DNA of 33,879 bases from Actinomortierella ambigua (GCA_016098155.1 JAAAJB010000363.1:2028-35906); one strand, 5' to 3'. Shown: positions 1 through 12,428, counted from the stretch's first letter. Program-made: numbers and translations. The notes: generated from the sequence alone by a model not told the origin.

Positions 1-2476
1 GCTGCGATGGACTCGTCGTCGCTGAGATCAAACTCAACATCTGGAAGAATTGCAGCTCGAGGTGCCGCTGCTGTAGGTTCGTCGTTGTCGTCGAGATCAA
101 TCTCAAAATCTGTCAGTGTACCGGCAGTAACAGAGTAACTGTCGAGTATGCTGTCAAAAGAGCCACCTTCATCCTCATTGTATAAAATCATCTCAGACGC
201 CTCTGGTCGCCCCGTTGAGTCCTGCTGCCAGCATCGTTCGATCCATCCGCCATAATCGCTGGGAGTGTCGTCGGGCAGCTCCTCACGTTCACCATGCCTG
301 ACAAGTGCTGCGATAGTGTATGTGTCGGGCTGGTCTGGGAAAGGAGTGGTACAATTGGCAGCCATCTCCCACATCACCACGCCAAGAGCATACATATCCG
401 ACTTCGTCGAGTATCTGGGTCTAGCCGAAAGGAGTTCCGGTGCCATCCAACGGATCGAGCCTATCTGATAACTAATCGAATCCGTGCTATTAGCCAAGAG
501 CTTGATGTCAGCCAGGCCGAAATCGACCAATTTAACTTCCATGTGCCGGGTGAGGAGCACATTGGCACTCTTGAGGTCACGGTGAATAATGTACTCGTGG
601 TGGAGGTAGGCGAGGCCACGGGCGATCTCTTGGGCGATACGAACCCTGGTTGGCCAGTCCAGCATGTGCCTCACGATAGCACTCTGGAGACTACCTCCCT
701 CGGCATAATCCATAATTAGGACAAGATTGTCATTGTAACTAGCAGTGCCATAGAACTGGATGATGTGCCGGTGTTGGAGACGTTCGAGGAGCGCAATCTC
801 TCGTCGAACCACCCTCGAGTTCACCGCATCGTGCTTCACATGAACCACCTTGATGGCAACCCGACGCGTCTGCCAGCGACCTTGGTAGACTGTACCAAAG
901 CTGCCTGATCCAATAATTTTACCTACAACAAGACCGGCTGGATCTACTTGCGCTGCTGAATCTGTCGCATCGGGAGTGTGAGGCGCTGGTGGGCGACCTG
1001 CACGAATCACATGGGAAGTGTCCTCCGTCCTTGTGTGCGACACAGCTGGTTGCTCTTGGCCTAGCATCGCCCTGAGGCTCTCCTTGGCTTGGGCATGACC
1101 ATGGTCGACTGCTTGCTCGAGCCAGTGCCTCGCACGATCGACATCCTTGGGGATTGAGTGTCCAGCTTGATACGTCTGAGCAATGCGGAACTGAGCTTCG
1201 GCATGCCCCTTCCTGGCCGCTCTGAAGAAGCAAACAAGGGCCTCGAGATCATCCTGAACTGCTCCAGTGCTCGTCATGAGCATCTCTGCCATAGCAAAGA
1301 GAGCATGCTCATTGTCCATCTCGGCCTTCTCGTAATAGTCATGAATCTCATCGAGTTCGATATCCTTCAATGCCGCGCTCAAGGGTGAGGACACGGTAGT
1401 ACCAGCTACTTGAGCGCTTGCAGGTAGTGTGGTGAAAGACGATGGCACGCTCGGCTTGGATGGCGAAGGGGGAGTCGCCTGTTGAGCTTGACCAAGCGAA
1501 TGCCCCAACGCAGCTCTGCTTGCCGAAAATGTGTCGAGGGCGACCTCACCTTCGTTGGTCTCTTCTGGCTCAGGGTCCTTGACGACCATTTCGCTAGCCA
1601 TTGGTCGTTCTGAAGGAGACTGGTGCCAGCACCGTTGGATCCATTGCTGATAATCTACTGGGATGTCGTCAGGGATTGGCAGCCGCTCGCCGTCTTTTAC
1701 TAGGCCGATGACAACAACATCTTCTGGCTGTTCCCAGAATGGCGGTGTGCGGTAGGCAGCCAGTTCCCACATGATCCATCCAAGCGCGTAAATGTCGGTG
1801 TTGGCGTCGTAGTAGGGTAGTCCGACAAACAGTTCTGGCGCCATCCAGCGGATCGAGCCCTTGAGTGTCTCGTTCCCAGCCTTGGTGATTGAGAAGTCCT
1901 TGACAGTGGCTAGTCCAAAATCGCATAGCTTTGGCTCCATGTGTTTGGTGAGAAGCACGTTGCCACTCTTGAGATCGCGGTGGATGACACCCTCAGAGTG
2001 GATGTAGGCCAGTCCTCGGACAATTCCCTGTGCGATCTTCTCCTTAAGTGGCCAATCGAGCACAATCTTAGAGCGGATGACCCTCTGCAGACTACCGTTT
2101 TCGGCGTACTCCATGATGAAGGCAAGTCGTTCTTTGATGATGGCCTGCCTGTGGAACAGGACAATATGAGAATGACGAAGTCTGCTCATGATCGAGATCT
2201 CTTTCTTGATGCTTTTTTGTGCTGCCTCGGACTGAGAGAGAAAGAACAGCTTGACAGCGCATGGTTGGTCATCCCAGTGAGCGAAGCGGACCTCACCGAA
2301 GCCTCCTCTTCCAATGACTATCCCCAACTTCAACGGCGAAGCGTGCTTCTGCCTACAAGATAATGGTCGATTGGAGAGGTGTTAATTTTGAAGTCGGTCA
2401 GAGGTTTTGCCAGATATGCACAATAAGGGGATGGATTTAATGCTACTTACACTTTAGGATCTTCTTTTGCCTGCAT
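1..2476 (-). CDS. Dual TKL-like protein kinase with central Sel1-like repeats (partial, 3' end outside window)
   Basis: Exon 1 is 2476..2451 and exon 2 is 2352 running off the left edge. The 98-bp intron has a GTAAGT donor, and splicing gives a start MQAKEDPKVQKHASP leading directly into kinase domain 1. About 792 residues are visible. Kinase 1 (about residues 18-260) has a GRGGFGEV loop, CAVK lysine, HRDLKSGNV catalytic loop, DFGLATV and RWMAPE. Two to three Sel1-like units follow (about 330-440, with AEAQFRIAQTYQAG and HAQAKESL). Kinase 2 (about 475-720) has GSGSFGTVYQG, VAIK, HRDLKSANV, DFGLADI and RWMAPE. Both domains therefore keep their catalytic residues. An acidic tail follows, with the related motifs FEIDLDDN and VEFDLSDD. 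HRDLKSxN and RWMAPE point to the tyrosine-kinase-like group. Substrates are unknown; a cytosolic signalling role is inference. Such kinase-Sel1 families are expanded in Mortierella and Rhizophagus relatives. Confidence 0.88.
2353..2450 (-). other. Intron 1 of the dual-kinase gene
   Basis: GTAAGT donor at 2450..2445 and TTGTAG acceptor ending at 2353. Removing it joins a 26-nt first exon in frame (GT plus G makes valine) to the kinase exon. Without splicing, the first exon stops at once (GTG TAA) and no ATG precedes the glycine loop in frame, so the intron decides the start codon. Confidence 0.75.
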
Positions 2477-2701
2477 GAGCTGAAATGAGATGAGACGATG
2501 CAAATTTTCTGTATGGTAAGTAACGCTTAATTTTGTGCCTGCAACCATGGACCGATTTAGAGTTTGATACAATTAGTGCTATCGGAATGAGCGCGGCTAC
2601 CCAGTGGTAGCTTCATAGATTTCGTTCTGGAAATAGGAGAAACGAAGGCAGACATGCAATGGAGGTAAGGTGAGGAACAAAAGTATCCATTATTCTCTTT
2701 T

Positions 2702-5700
2702 CTACATAAAGCCATCAAAGTTGCTCTTGAGTTGGATCTTGACACGATCCCGCTCACGCTGCAGTCGCTGCCGTTCAGCCTCCTCGCGGGCCTGCTTCTT
2801 CTGCTGCTGCTCCTGCTGCTGCATCACGTTCTGACGAATCGCATTCTCCAGTCGCGTGCGTCGCTCCAGCGACAGCTGCACCAGCCCGTGTCGGAACTCT
2901 TTAGGATACGTCGTGCCAAGGTTCAACAGATGATTCAACGCCAACTGATGCAACGGGCTCGCCGGTTGGTTGACATCCTCATGCAACAGCGGCACGATCG
3001 TCGACAACAGGACGCCCACAACCATCGCTCGTGCCTCGTCTGTCTTGGCCGCACCGGCAAGGCTCTTGAGCGTCTGGACACCTTCCTCAATGACATGCAT
3101 GCCAATCCGCTCCTGCTTGTTATTAGTATTATTGTTGTTGTTGCCCCCACCATTCTTATCGCCGCCAGCGATCCCAACTGATCCTTCAATTGTAGCGGTC
3201 GACACTGCATCCTGCTCCTGGACAGCCTTCACCACGATCGTTGTCACTACCAACGGCACAAACCGCTGGATGAGCTTACGCGCCCGGTCGTGGCACTCGG
3301 CATCCGTTGTGTTTTGTGACTCCATCAGGATCATGCTTCGCAGACATTGGAAGCCGGCCGTCACCACCTGGCTGACTGAGCTTTCAATGCTGCCTCGCAA
3401 CATCCGTTCAAACTTGTCCAAGTACTCCTCTTGCAAGTGGGACTGCGTCCGATTCGTCACCAGAACCATCATGGCCAACAGGCCATTGCACCAGGCTGTA
3501 ATCTCGGCGGGCGATACATCCATCTCTGCGTCCTCTGCGTCTCGTACACGTGATGATCCTACGGCTGGAGGCGATACTGACACTGTTGGCAGCGTGCTGC
3601 TACCAAAGGTAGTGTCCAGCAACACGTTTCCTGGTGCATACGGCGCCTGCGTCTTGATCAACGCTACCATGGTGCCGTTCAAGATGAGGCTCAAGAACTC
3701 CTTGTCGACCTTGGTGATCTTCTTCTTCTCCTTCATCGCTTCGTCCTCCTGTTCCTCCTCTTCGCCTTCCTCTTCATCTTTTGTGCAAGCTGTCTTCTCC
3801 AGGGTGTCCAAGATAGTCTTCATGTTCACCAGGACACGTCCACCGAGCTCGACCTGGAACAGGGGGTCACGCAAGATGCCGACGAGGATATGCAAGGTCA
3901 CCGCAGCCAGATGCAGCTGATACTTGGGAGGCGACACCTTGATCAACGCCGTTAGCAAGTCAGCCACACGGCCCAAAAGATCCACGGTCTCTGGTGTAAT
4001 GGCCTTCTGTGCGATGCCTATAGTGTCGAACAAAGTCGCAAGGACGAGGAAAGTAGAGTGAGGTCAATATCAAAGAAAAAGATAATCATGCCGCACGATA
4101 TTCCACATGCGGAAAAAAAGAAACTTACGTCCAACGACCTTGCTTGATTTAGGATTCAGGCTATGACACTTTTGAACGGCAAGCTCAGTCAGCAGCTGCA
4201 CAATCGCATACAGACGTCTACCCGGGAGCGCAGACAGCTCGGACGATGGAGGAGGCACGACACTTGGCAGTGGCTTGGGTGGTTGCTCCACAGCTGGTGA
4301 CGAAGTAAACGAATCGCTTCCTTCCTCGCCACTGCCATTCTCCAGCAATCGACTCTGGCGCCTATTAGTTTCAGAATCCTCCACCAGCGGCAGTACCGAC
4401 TGGAGCGTCTCGCCCTCTCCATCTGCAAACAGCAGATCCTGGCCATATCCCTGGATCAGCTTGGCTACCATCCCGACCACCAACACCTGGGTGTGGCTCT
4501 TCTCGATCCACGCCACACGTTCCAGAATGGTCATCATCTCCAAGAAGATGGGTAGCGTGATAAACTCCTTGTCAATGTATGCTGGATCCAGAATCGACTG
4601 CAGTGTCTTCAGGCAAGCCTGCAGCGCGTTCTCCGTTGCCGTCACTGTCATCAGCGAGTTGCCCGCCACAGCTGTACCGCCCGTGTTTGATGTCTTGGCT
4701 AGGATCTCCAGACATAACCCAAAGACAACGTGCACCAGCAAGTATGGTCCGCGAGGCTTCTTGGTCTCTTCGGCACTATCATCTTCAGAGTCCTTGGCCT
4801 CGAAAGTCTCTCCAGGGCAAGTCACACGCATCAGTGCCGGCACCATATATTTGTTCTCCTCATCCAACAAGGTTGACACTGCCCGCAAAATCTTGAGGGT
4901 CGACGACTGGTCAAACTAATAAAAGAAGTAGAGATAAATAGAGGAATGAGATCAGCATCGCAATATCATTCTTACGGCAGCAGTTCCCTCCAGCACACAC
5001 ACACACGGATAGACGAGACTTACGGATCGTTCACTATCCTTATTCAGCGAGGAATAACTGGCATCAAACAAGCCCGCTGTCGAGTTGGCTGAGGACGTCG
5101 TCACGGCCTCGGCTTCGACGCGAGAGCGTGCAAACTCCTCCAGTGCATTCGCCCACAGCTTGCAAAGCTCCTCCAGGTTCGGCTTCAGCACTTCTACCAG
5201 GTACTGTTGGTGCACTGACGCCACCTGCAGCTCGGCCCATGCGTTTAGGACAGCCCATTTGATCATCTGCGACGCCTGCGGGGTCAAGTCTGTCATATCA
5301 CCGACCATCGTCACCCGCTTGTCCTCCTTGCACTTGTCCAGCGCTCCCATCAACAACTTGAGCACACGTCCAAACCGATCGACCTGTTGGATGATTCCAC
5401 TGCCAATGTACACCGCACACACCTTCACGCCCAACGCCACCACCTCGGGTGTGCTCTCGGCCGTAAAGGCTGGCGTCAATGCTGCGCCAATCTGAGCCTG
5501 ATACTGCTCCAGCAACACGCTTTCGGGCACCTCCGGATCGATCGTTGCCTTGAACCGTTCAATGGTCTGGCGCAACAGTCGCAATCCCTCCAATCGGATC
5601 TCGCGGATCGGGGTCGAGGCCGCATACACCGTCATCTTGATCAAATCCGCCACCTTGAGCACCAAAAAATCCGCCCCCGACGTCTTCTTTTTCCGGCGCG

Positions 5701-8700
5701 CAATCATGAGATCAAAATGGTCCGCAATCCCACTCGTCGCCACCGCGTCAATCACCTGGCGAATACACTCGAGCGCAAACACTCGCGTACGCCAGCGTGG
5801 AGGCAACGCCGGCACCGCTCGCACCGCTTGGTCGCCGCCCGAGGCCGACACAACACCTTGTGCAACCGTCGACGCCACCGCTGCCGAGGTTGTCTGCGAG
5901 GGTGTCTGAGGCATCTGTTGGACAGGCTTCTCATCACTGTCAAACGTATCAAGATCCTCATCGTCGTCGAAGCCACCGCCGGCACCGCCACTGCCTGCGC
6001 CCTCACCACCACTACCACCTACACGGTGGTGGCCTCGAGGAGGCTCGTCTGCAGGAGCATCAATGTCGTCACCACCATCGCCACCGTCGGCGCCGGCACC
6101 CGCGCTAGCACCATTTGACGATCCAGTAGCGGGTTCGGTGCCCTCATCAATAGCGGTACGCGAGAGCACCTTGCGGCAGATCTCAATCCACTGACTGGGC
6201 TGTTCCAGGGCCGTCTGGCTGATCCAACTGCGCACCACATCCTTGACGTCGTACAGTGTCGGGTCCGTATCGAGCAGCTTGAAGAACTGGTCATCCAACC
6301 CACCCTTGGAATGTTGAAACACCGCCTTGACATCCTTCTGCACCAACTGATACATGCACGTCATAGCCGCCTTCTTCAACGACAGTCCCGTGCTCCGTCT
6401 CAATCGCGCCTGCAAGAAAGGGACCAATGTCGCCATGTCGACCAGCTGTGGTGCAAACATGATCAAGTGTTGTGTACACCGGATCCCTTGCACGATCACA
6501 AACTCGTCCTCCTCGTTCCGCAACTCCTCCACCAACCCCACACAGAGCTCTCGTACCTTGGCCGACGACTGCAGCTCGGGTCCCAAAATGCCAATCAGCC
6601 CATAGATGATCCGTCCCAGCTCATGGTACACCGACAGCTCGGACTGCATCGCAATGTTCGCCGTCGCCACCGACCCGGCACCGGCCGGCTCATGCGACTC
6701 GGCCAGGTAGACGGTCGCAATGTTGGTCAGCGTGCTGTTGACATAAGGGCTGTACATCAATCCGGCACTCTCGATTGTCAACGCCAACGAATGCAGCGAC
6801 CATTTGTGCACAATTGGATGTGGATCCCGACTCAGTGATGTCAAATATTCGACGATCGAGCGCAAGTGCCCTCCTGCCACCATGCCGCCCAGGTGCGAAA
6901 ACACATTTCCCAGCGCCAGCGCGTAACCAGCTCGTGCGTCTGGATCTCGGTTCGCCACCACCTGCTCCATCAGATACTTGATCTGTACCGAGATTGTCGC
7001 GCTGCCCAGCAGGCTAGTCAGCCGACCCAGCGCCTCACAGGCCACAAAGCGGAGGTAAGGATCCGTGTGAACAATGGCCTCCTACAATTTTTTTGTTGTC
7101 AGTGAAAAAAAAGAAGAGATTGTAGTGGGTCAGTCCCATCCTGTTCTTTTAGGTGTGCGGACAAAAAAAAGCAATATATGCATGTATGACAAGAGTAACA
7201 CTCACTCGAAGAATGGATTGAGAATACGACGAGGCCAGAGGTCCTTCAAAGGGTCGATGGTCGGCCCGCCTGCCCTCCGCCATGGCATACTTGGTAGCGC
7301 CTAGCATAGCGACAATTGTGTTGATATGGATGGCCATCTTGCGACCAGGATTCTTGTCAAGGGCATGAGTCTTCAAGATCTTGGACAGCGCCTCCATCAG
7401 CGACCCTTGCAACGACGACGACTGCAGTGGATATAGGATCGCAAACAGCTCCACCGCCGCATCAATGACGCCCGTCGCCATGGGTCGTGGTTTGGGCAAC
7501 GAATACCGAGAAATCGAGCTCGGCAATGCATACGTCGTGTACACCACCATCGGGTCATGTTCCGGTGCGCCCAAGACAGGTTTCTGCAACAGCGTCTCTG
7601 TCATCTTGGTCGCACTGTCATAATCCTTGGCGTCCAAAATCTCCTCCTGTCGCTCACTCGTCCGTGCGGCCACATCACACCGTAGTCCTTGGATCTTGCC
7701 AGTCACACCATATCCATACCCGTCGTCCATCGCCCAAATTGTCGTAAACGTGGACGATGCAATCGCGTTCGAGACTGGCGTGCCCGATGTCCGTTCCGGG
7801 TCAGAGAACACCTCCAGCGCAGCCTTGATCAGCGTCGAGTGATACATCTCAAACGCGGACGTGTGCCGCATCGCTGCAAAACACTCGAAAATCCGCTTCC
7901 GAAGGGCATCATCTCGCTCCGACATCTTGACCGTCAGCAGCTCATGTTGTGGTTGTGGCGGCTGGGATTTGGTGTTTGTTTGAGTGGAAGGAAAGCTGGG
8001 TGGCACCATCGCCGCAAAGGCCAATGTGTGGCTCAACAGGGCCGCCACCCGCTTCGACACATCGACATTGACCACCTTTTCGTCATTGTGCAACAGGAAG
8101 CTCGCCACGGAGCCCAGGGCGCATTCGCGCACATGCATCATAAACGCCCAGTCCAACTCTGTCCTCGTGCTATTGGCCGAAATGTCCTTGCTCGACGGTT
8201 TTGGGAGTGCGTTCTTCCACAGTAGCAGCAGCTGGGGTAGATGCATCTTGACAAAGTTTTGTCCGAGACACATTAGTGCACCTACAAGCACCCACGCAAT
8301 CTGGATCTGCACTGCCGCCACCCTCAGCTCCTTGTTCGCGCTGTTCTTGATCAGCTGGGTCGCTGTCGAAAAGATTCGAGCACTCATCTCAAACGACACA
8401 TACAGTGGATGGACTGGAATCACCGCAATTAGTGCTCCCGCGGCATGGGTGGTTCCATACGCTCGGCTGGCGACATCCTGGAAATTCGCGCCTTGGTGGT
8501 TCAGTGCTGCCAAGTCCGTCGTCAGCTTCCCGATCAGCGTCTGCAGCAACCGTGCCAGGTTCGCCGGCAGCGATATGCAAAGGCACCGCAAACACCACGC
8601 CACCGCCACCTGCACCGCCTTGGACGGGTGGGACACCAGGTTCAATAGTGCGGCCATCAAGATATCCTGCACCGAACTTGCCGCGCCTCCCAGATCCAAA

Positions 8701-10448
8701 ACGAGCGCCGACGTCTCGTTCAATGCGCCAATCAATGCCTGCTCCGATGGCTCCACATCTCCCGGCATCACGGCCGGCCACATCTTTAGCCAGCTACCAA
8801 TCAACTCTCGCACGCACGCAATCTGACCAGACTCGCTCAGCAGGCGCGTGCCGATGATGGACCGCAAGAGATACTCGACATGTTCACGGACAGTCAGCAT
8901 CTCGAACCGCGAGCTCGTGTTACGAGGGTTGGAGGCCAGGTCCGTCAACAGATGTCGCACAATGATGCCATAGTGCCGCTCGACCAGACTCGGGCCTAGG
9001 AGGATGAAAAACGCGGCGTAGCTTTCTGCGATTCCGGCCCGGACCTCACGCGTCGTGACTGTGGTCGGTTTGTTGTACAGGTTGCCGAGATAAGTAAGCA
9101 CCTCGCCAATCTCCATCGTGAATGCATCGCCGGGAGTGTTTTTGCCCGCTGTCGAGGTCGCCGTCGCTGTCGGAGAGGATGACTGCGTCACGGCCATCAT
9201 GGTCAGAGTCTCCTCCCGCTGGCATTTGGCGTAGAGCAAGGTTGCTACCAAGCCCGCAGTGGACTTTCGGATCGCAAATGTCGATTCATCCATTGCTTTG
9301 ACGAAGATTGTAATGGAGGAGTCCATCTCGCTCCGTGTAAACGGCGTGTCGGTGTTCTTGATCAATGCAGTCAGGCACTATTTTTGGGTAAAAGGAGTAG
9401 AATGTGGCAGTTCAATCGAACATAGCGTGTGAGTTTGGAATGGGGAAGGAGGGTCTTCGTTTTCCACATTTCACTATCCACTTTTTTTTTCTGGCTGGTG
9501 TTGAAACAATCACTTGTTCAAAGGGCGATAGGGGGCTTACATTGGCAGAAGCAGAACGCATCATGAGCGCCTTATCCAAAATTGTTGCCTTCAACGTCTT
9601 CAGAACCTCCTTGCCCGTCGCTTCATTCGCGCCGCGGCCCGCGCCTTGCAACACCTTGCGCACAGCCTCGGTGGCCTCGACTCGCAAGATGAGCGGGTAT
9701 ATTTTCTCCGTCTTGATAATCTTTAGCAATGTCGTCACCAGCTCGGGGACCAACGACTGGATCTTATCACCAATCGTCTCCATCAGGACACCAATGCAGT
9801 GGATAGCTGCCAACTTGACATCCTTGTCCCCGAGCCCCTTGCCGGCCTCGATCAGACTTTGAAGAATTTGGATTGTTTCATACAAGGTCGTGGTCGACCC
9901 TCGGAGATACATGGTGAGGAATGAGCGCGCGATCAGACGCCGGATCGGATGCCGTGGTTTGGGCGAGGGAAGGGAAATTAGCTTGAGGAGCTGCCGCTCA
10001 AGTGAGGCTTGGGCGACTCGCAGTGCATCCTGAGGAGGAGGAGGAGGAGGAGTGCGAGGAGGGGTTGAAGTGGTTGAGGAGAGAAAAATACGCGAGCAGC
10101 GAAAAGAAGAAAAAAATGAGGGATTGAGTATCTCCAACGGCGTCTCTTCCTGTGTGACCAAGATGAATGGTGCGAGATTTGCATGGGGGGAATGTCGGTC
10201 ATCTCCGTGTGTCTAGCATATATCCTGCATGCATGTTGTACCTGGGAGCATTTCTTCAGCTCTCGGTCTACACCGGCGAGCCATTGGAAGACAAAGAGCT
10301 CGCGTTTGGTGGTGGAGGGAGGGTTGGTCTGCCTGTCGAGCTCTCCTGCAGCAGCAAACAGGCGCTCATCAAATTCAAAAACATCCTTCACGGTCACTGC
10401 GAGAGGTGTCCCTGGGGTTGATGGACGTGTGTCTGGCGGGGAGGCCAT
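2702..10448 (-). CDS. HEATR5/Laa1-family giant HEAT-repeat protein (AP-1/clathrin traffic)
   Basis: Exons, 5' to 3': 10448..10242, 10029..9541, 9377..7206, 7081..5024 (or ..4976), 4915..4129, 4017..2702. All junctions keep frame and give about 2342 residues, somewhat longer than human HEATR5 or yeast Laa1 (about 2000-2070). The N-terminus (FQWLAGVDREL, then LERQLLKLI, PIRRLIARSF, KLAAIHCIGVLMETIG) follows the HEATR5 pattern, and helical HEAT repeats continue throughout. A Gly/Asp-rich disordered insert lies near residues 1265-1340. The C-terminus is a charged Gln/Lys/Arg coiled coil ending in KIQLKSNFDGF. Known family members bind clathrin adaptor AP-1 and associated factors and act in trans-Golgi/endosome sorting; that role here rests on homology. 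The start MASPPDTRP was chosen because a TATA box lies 93 bp upstream; the in-frame upstream ATG at 10682 would lie before the TATA box. The exon 4-5 boundary is ambiguous (separate entry). Confidence 0.88.
4916..5023 (-). other. Intron 4 region of the HEATR5-like gene with alternative in-frame splice options
   Basis: Two good donors occur in the same frame: GTAAGT at 5023 and GTAAGA at 4975. Both can join the single acceptor ending ATTAG at 4916. Using the first gives ..DSERS-FDQSS. Using the second adds 16 residues, VSLVYPCVCVLEGTAA. A third option uses an internal AG at 4988 and includes only the 12-nt block 4987..4976 (Gly-Thr-Ala-Ala) as a microexon. All three keep the reading frame, so sequence alone cannot decide. 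The second option encodes a (GT)n-rich stretch, which makes it look intronic. Confidence 0.6.
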
Positions 10449-11647
10449 CAGTTGTGTGTGTATATGAATGGAATGAGTGCGTGTGTGTTGAGGGAGAAGA
10501 GAAGTTTCATTCTTGCCACGTTGGGTGCCTGTCCCACTCGATATATAGCTCGTACTTAAGAATTTTATGGAGAACCATTCAATTGGTGGCACTCCCTCTC
10601 CACTCCACAGAGGCACCAATCGCATGGCCATCGCGGAGAGATGAGAACACTGTCTGGTGCACCTTTGTCCGCTGTTCCTCATGCATCTGTGTTATTCCTT
10701 CAGAAAGACACACCCTTGTCTCCTTTGGTGTTGGTGTGTTGCTTTGCTTCTGGCTCCATAACAAAGTTTGATTGTACACGCGTGTTGCTTGTTGTGATCA
10801 CGGGGTGCCACGAACCACCAACGCTTCTCTGTTGTTCCAACTGCCCCGGAGACCACTGAACTGAATGGATCGATAGGGGGGGTCTGAAACAGACATAAAA
10901 TGTGTGGTATGTTGTGTACATTCTTTTCTTTCAATTGGAAGAGAGAGAGAGTCTTTGGATTTTGATTTAGGGTAAAAGAGATCAAGTGAATTTATGGTCT
11001 TTCAGGAATGCGAATCATAGCATGACAAACGACGCGCAGCAGAATGGACCATGTGGTTCACTATAACCAAGCGGGAACAGAGTAGAAGACCACTGATAGG
11101 GAAGCAACTACCAACTTTGCCGGTAAGCCCCAAGGCCGTAGCCCGGAGCGGATTGTTATGGAGAAAAAAATTTGGAAGCAGTCTCACGGCTCTATTTATT
11201 GCAAATCGAACATCGGACTTGATTATTGTGGGACATGGCATTTGGAGATTGGGTCAATTGGGAGATATCTTCCGGACTGTTTGTTTTCTCGGGGTTGGGC
11301 TTCTCCATCCCCACAAGCACCGCTAACCACCTTCCCTGCCTTTCAAAGCACCGACCACACGACCCAGGGACGGGGTAGTCCCCGCAGGTGAGCATTGCAA
11401 ATACATGGCTACTCATATTTAGAGGGAGGGCAATAATATAATTGATCGCCACCAATTCTCACATGCTCTTGTTATCACCTTGATCCATCAGCCGTTGAAA
11501 AGTTTGGTTGCACGGGCGCCCCCCTCTCTCTCTCTCTCCGTGTGGCTTGCCTCTCCTCCTCTCTCCTTCTACAAACCATGGAGCTTTTCTGCCGCGCAAA
11601 TTCGCATTCCTCTGTCTCATTCCTCTCCCCAACCCCTTCCTCATCCA
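10449..11647. promoter_or_regulatory. Divergent intergenic region between the HEATR5-like and GNAT-like genes
   Basis: About 1.2 kb with no supportable gene. Short overlapping reading frames on both strands lack coding-like codon use. It holds the HEATR5 TATA box, a G7 run (10876-10882), a purine GAGAGAGA block near 10941, and an AT-rich stretch near 11430 (AATAATATAATTG) that could be the core promoter of the plus-strand gene. A CT-rich tract (11525-11570) lies in the probable 5' leader of that gene. Confidence 0.5.
10541..10547 (-). promoter_or_regulatory. TATA box of the HEATR5-like gene
   Basis: TATATAT on the minus strand, 93 bp upstream of the chosen ATG at 10448. It supports that start over the upstream in-frame ATG at 10682. 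Confidence 0.55.
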
Positions 11648-12406
11648 ATGTCGAAAACACATCTGTACCGATTCACCCACAACAAGACCGAGGAACTTGA
11701 CGCCAGTCGCCAAGACGACGTCGTGCTTCCTCACCCACCTCCTGCAAATGTGAGCCTGCCAATGCTCTGCGGCTTCTCGGCCATCCTCTTCATGAACGAG
11801 TTTGACCGCATGGGCGCCCAAAACATTGACGTCGCCCAGACCTGTAACATGTCCGAGTGGCAGCGCCGCCTCTTTGCTGGCAAGAGCCACGCTGAACATA
11901 CCCAAGATTCCCAGGGCGAGCCGATCGACATTGCCTCCTTGCCTGCCAAACACCCAGCGCGCTCGGGCCTCATTTACGCAACCACTACCACAGCAGGTGA
12001 CAACCATGACAATAATGAGAGCTTTACCGCTTTTCTCTTTGTGATCCATAAGCACTCCCTGTCCAAGCCTCCAAAGGCAGTAACAACAACAACATCATCA
12101 TCATCAACAGTCGATATCTCGTCTGAATCCCAACAAAGAGTCGATGCTCTCGGCGTCACTCACATCTGGTTGTGTGGCTCTGCCCCTGAGCTACGCCGCC
12201 AGCACCTCATGTCTGATCTACTGGCCCGGGTCGAACGCGACGTCGCTGCTTGGAAGGCTCAAGGCCAGGCCTCGGGCGTGATCTCCGTCCACACGATCCC
12301 GCAGCATTTCCCCGGTATGGTCCAGTTCCTCGGTCGTCAAGGGTTCCAGGGTGGATTGCGATACGAGGGTGGGGATGGCAAGGTCGTGTACTGGAAGGAG
12401 GTCTAA
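11648..12406 (+). CDS. GNAT-like acetyltransferase-fold protein, function unknown
   Basis: This is an intronless reading frame of 252 residues from MSKTHLYRF to YWKEV. The start is the first ATG after a pyrimidine-rich leader, in the context CCAATGTCG. The C-terminal third resembles the end of a Gcn5-related N-acetyltransferase. A hydrophobic strand (HIWLCGSA) is followed by an Arg-rich loop and helix (PELRRQHLMSDLLARVERDV). Next come a second strand (VISVHTIP) and a helix ending in MVQFLGRQGFQGG, which matches the usual x-FY-x-x-x-GF tail. The acetyl-CoA loop is degenerate: RRQHLM instead of R/Q-x-x-G-x-G. The middle has a Thr/Ser run (about residues 140-156), probably a disordered loop. No signal peptide or membrane segment is evident. 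It is convergent with the peptidase gene downstream, with 187 bp between the stops. Coding status is well supported; acetyltransferase activity and substrate are inference. Confidence 0.75.
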   Translation: MSKTHLYRFTHNKTEELDASRQDDVVLPHPPPANVSLPMLCGFSAILFMNEFDRMGAQNIDVAQTCNMSEWQRRLFAGKSHAEHTQDSQGEPIDIASLPAKHPARSGLIYATTTTAGDNHDNNESFTAFLFVIHKHSLSKPPKAVTTTTSSSSTVDISSESQQRVDALGVTHIWLCGSAPELRRQHLMSDLLARVERDVAAWKAQGQASGVISVHTIPQHFPGMVQFLGRQGFQGGLRYEGGDGKVVYWKEV

Positions 12407-12428
12407 AGTTTTTTTTTTTTTTTTCGTA

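Noticed and set aside
2970..3920. Long plus-strand open frame (316 codons) antisense to the HEATR5-like gene
   Set aside because: It mirrors the coding exon on the minus strand, is Ser-rich and low complexity, and has no motifs. The opposite frame is clearly the conserved protein.
10449..10682. Start of the HEATR5-like protein at the in-frame ATG at 10682
   Set aside because: It would place the start upstream of the TATA box at 10541-10547, and the added peptide (Ser/Gly/Thr-rich with HTRTHSIHIHT) looks non-coding.
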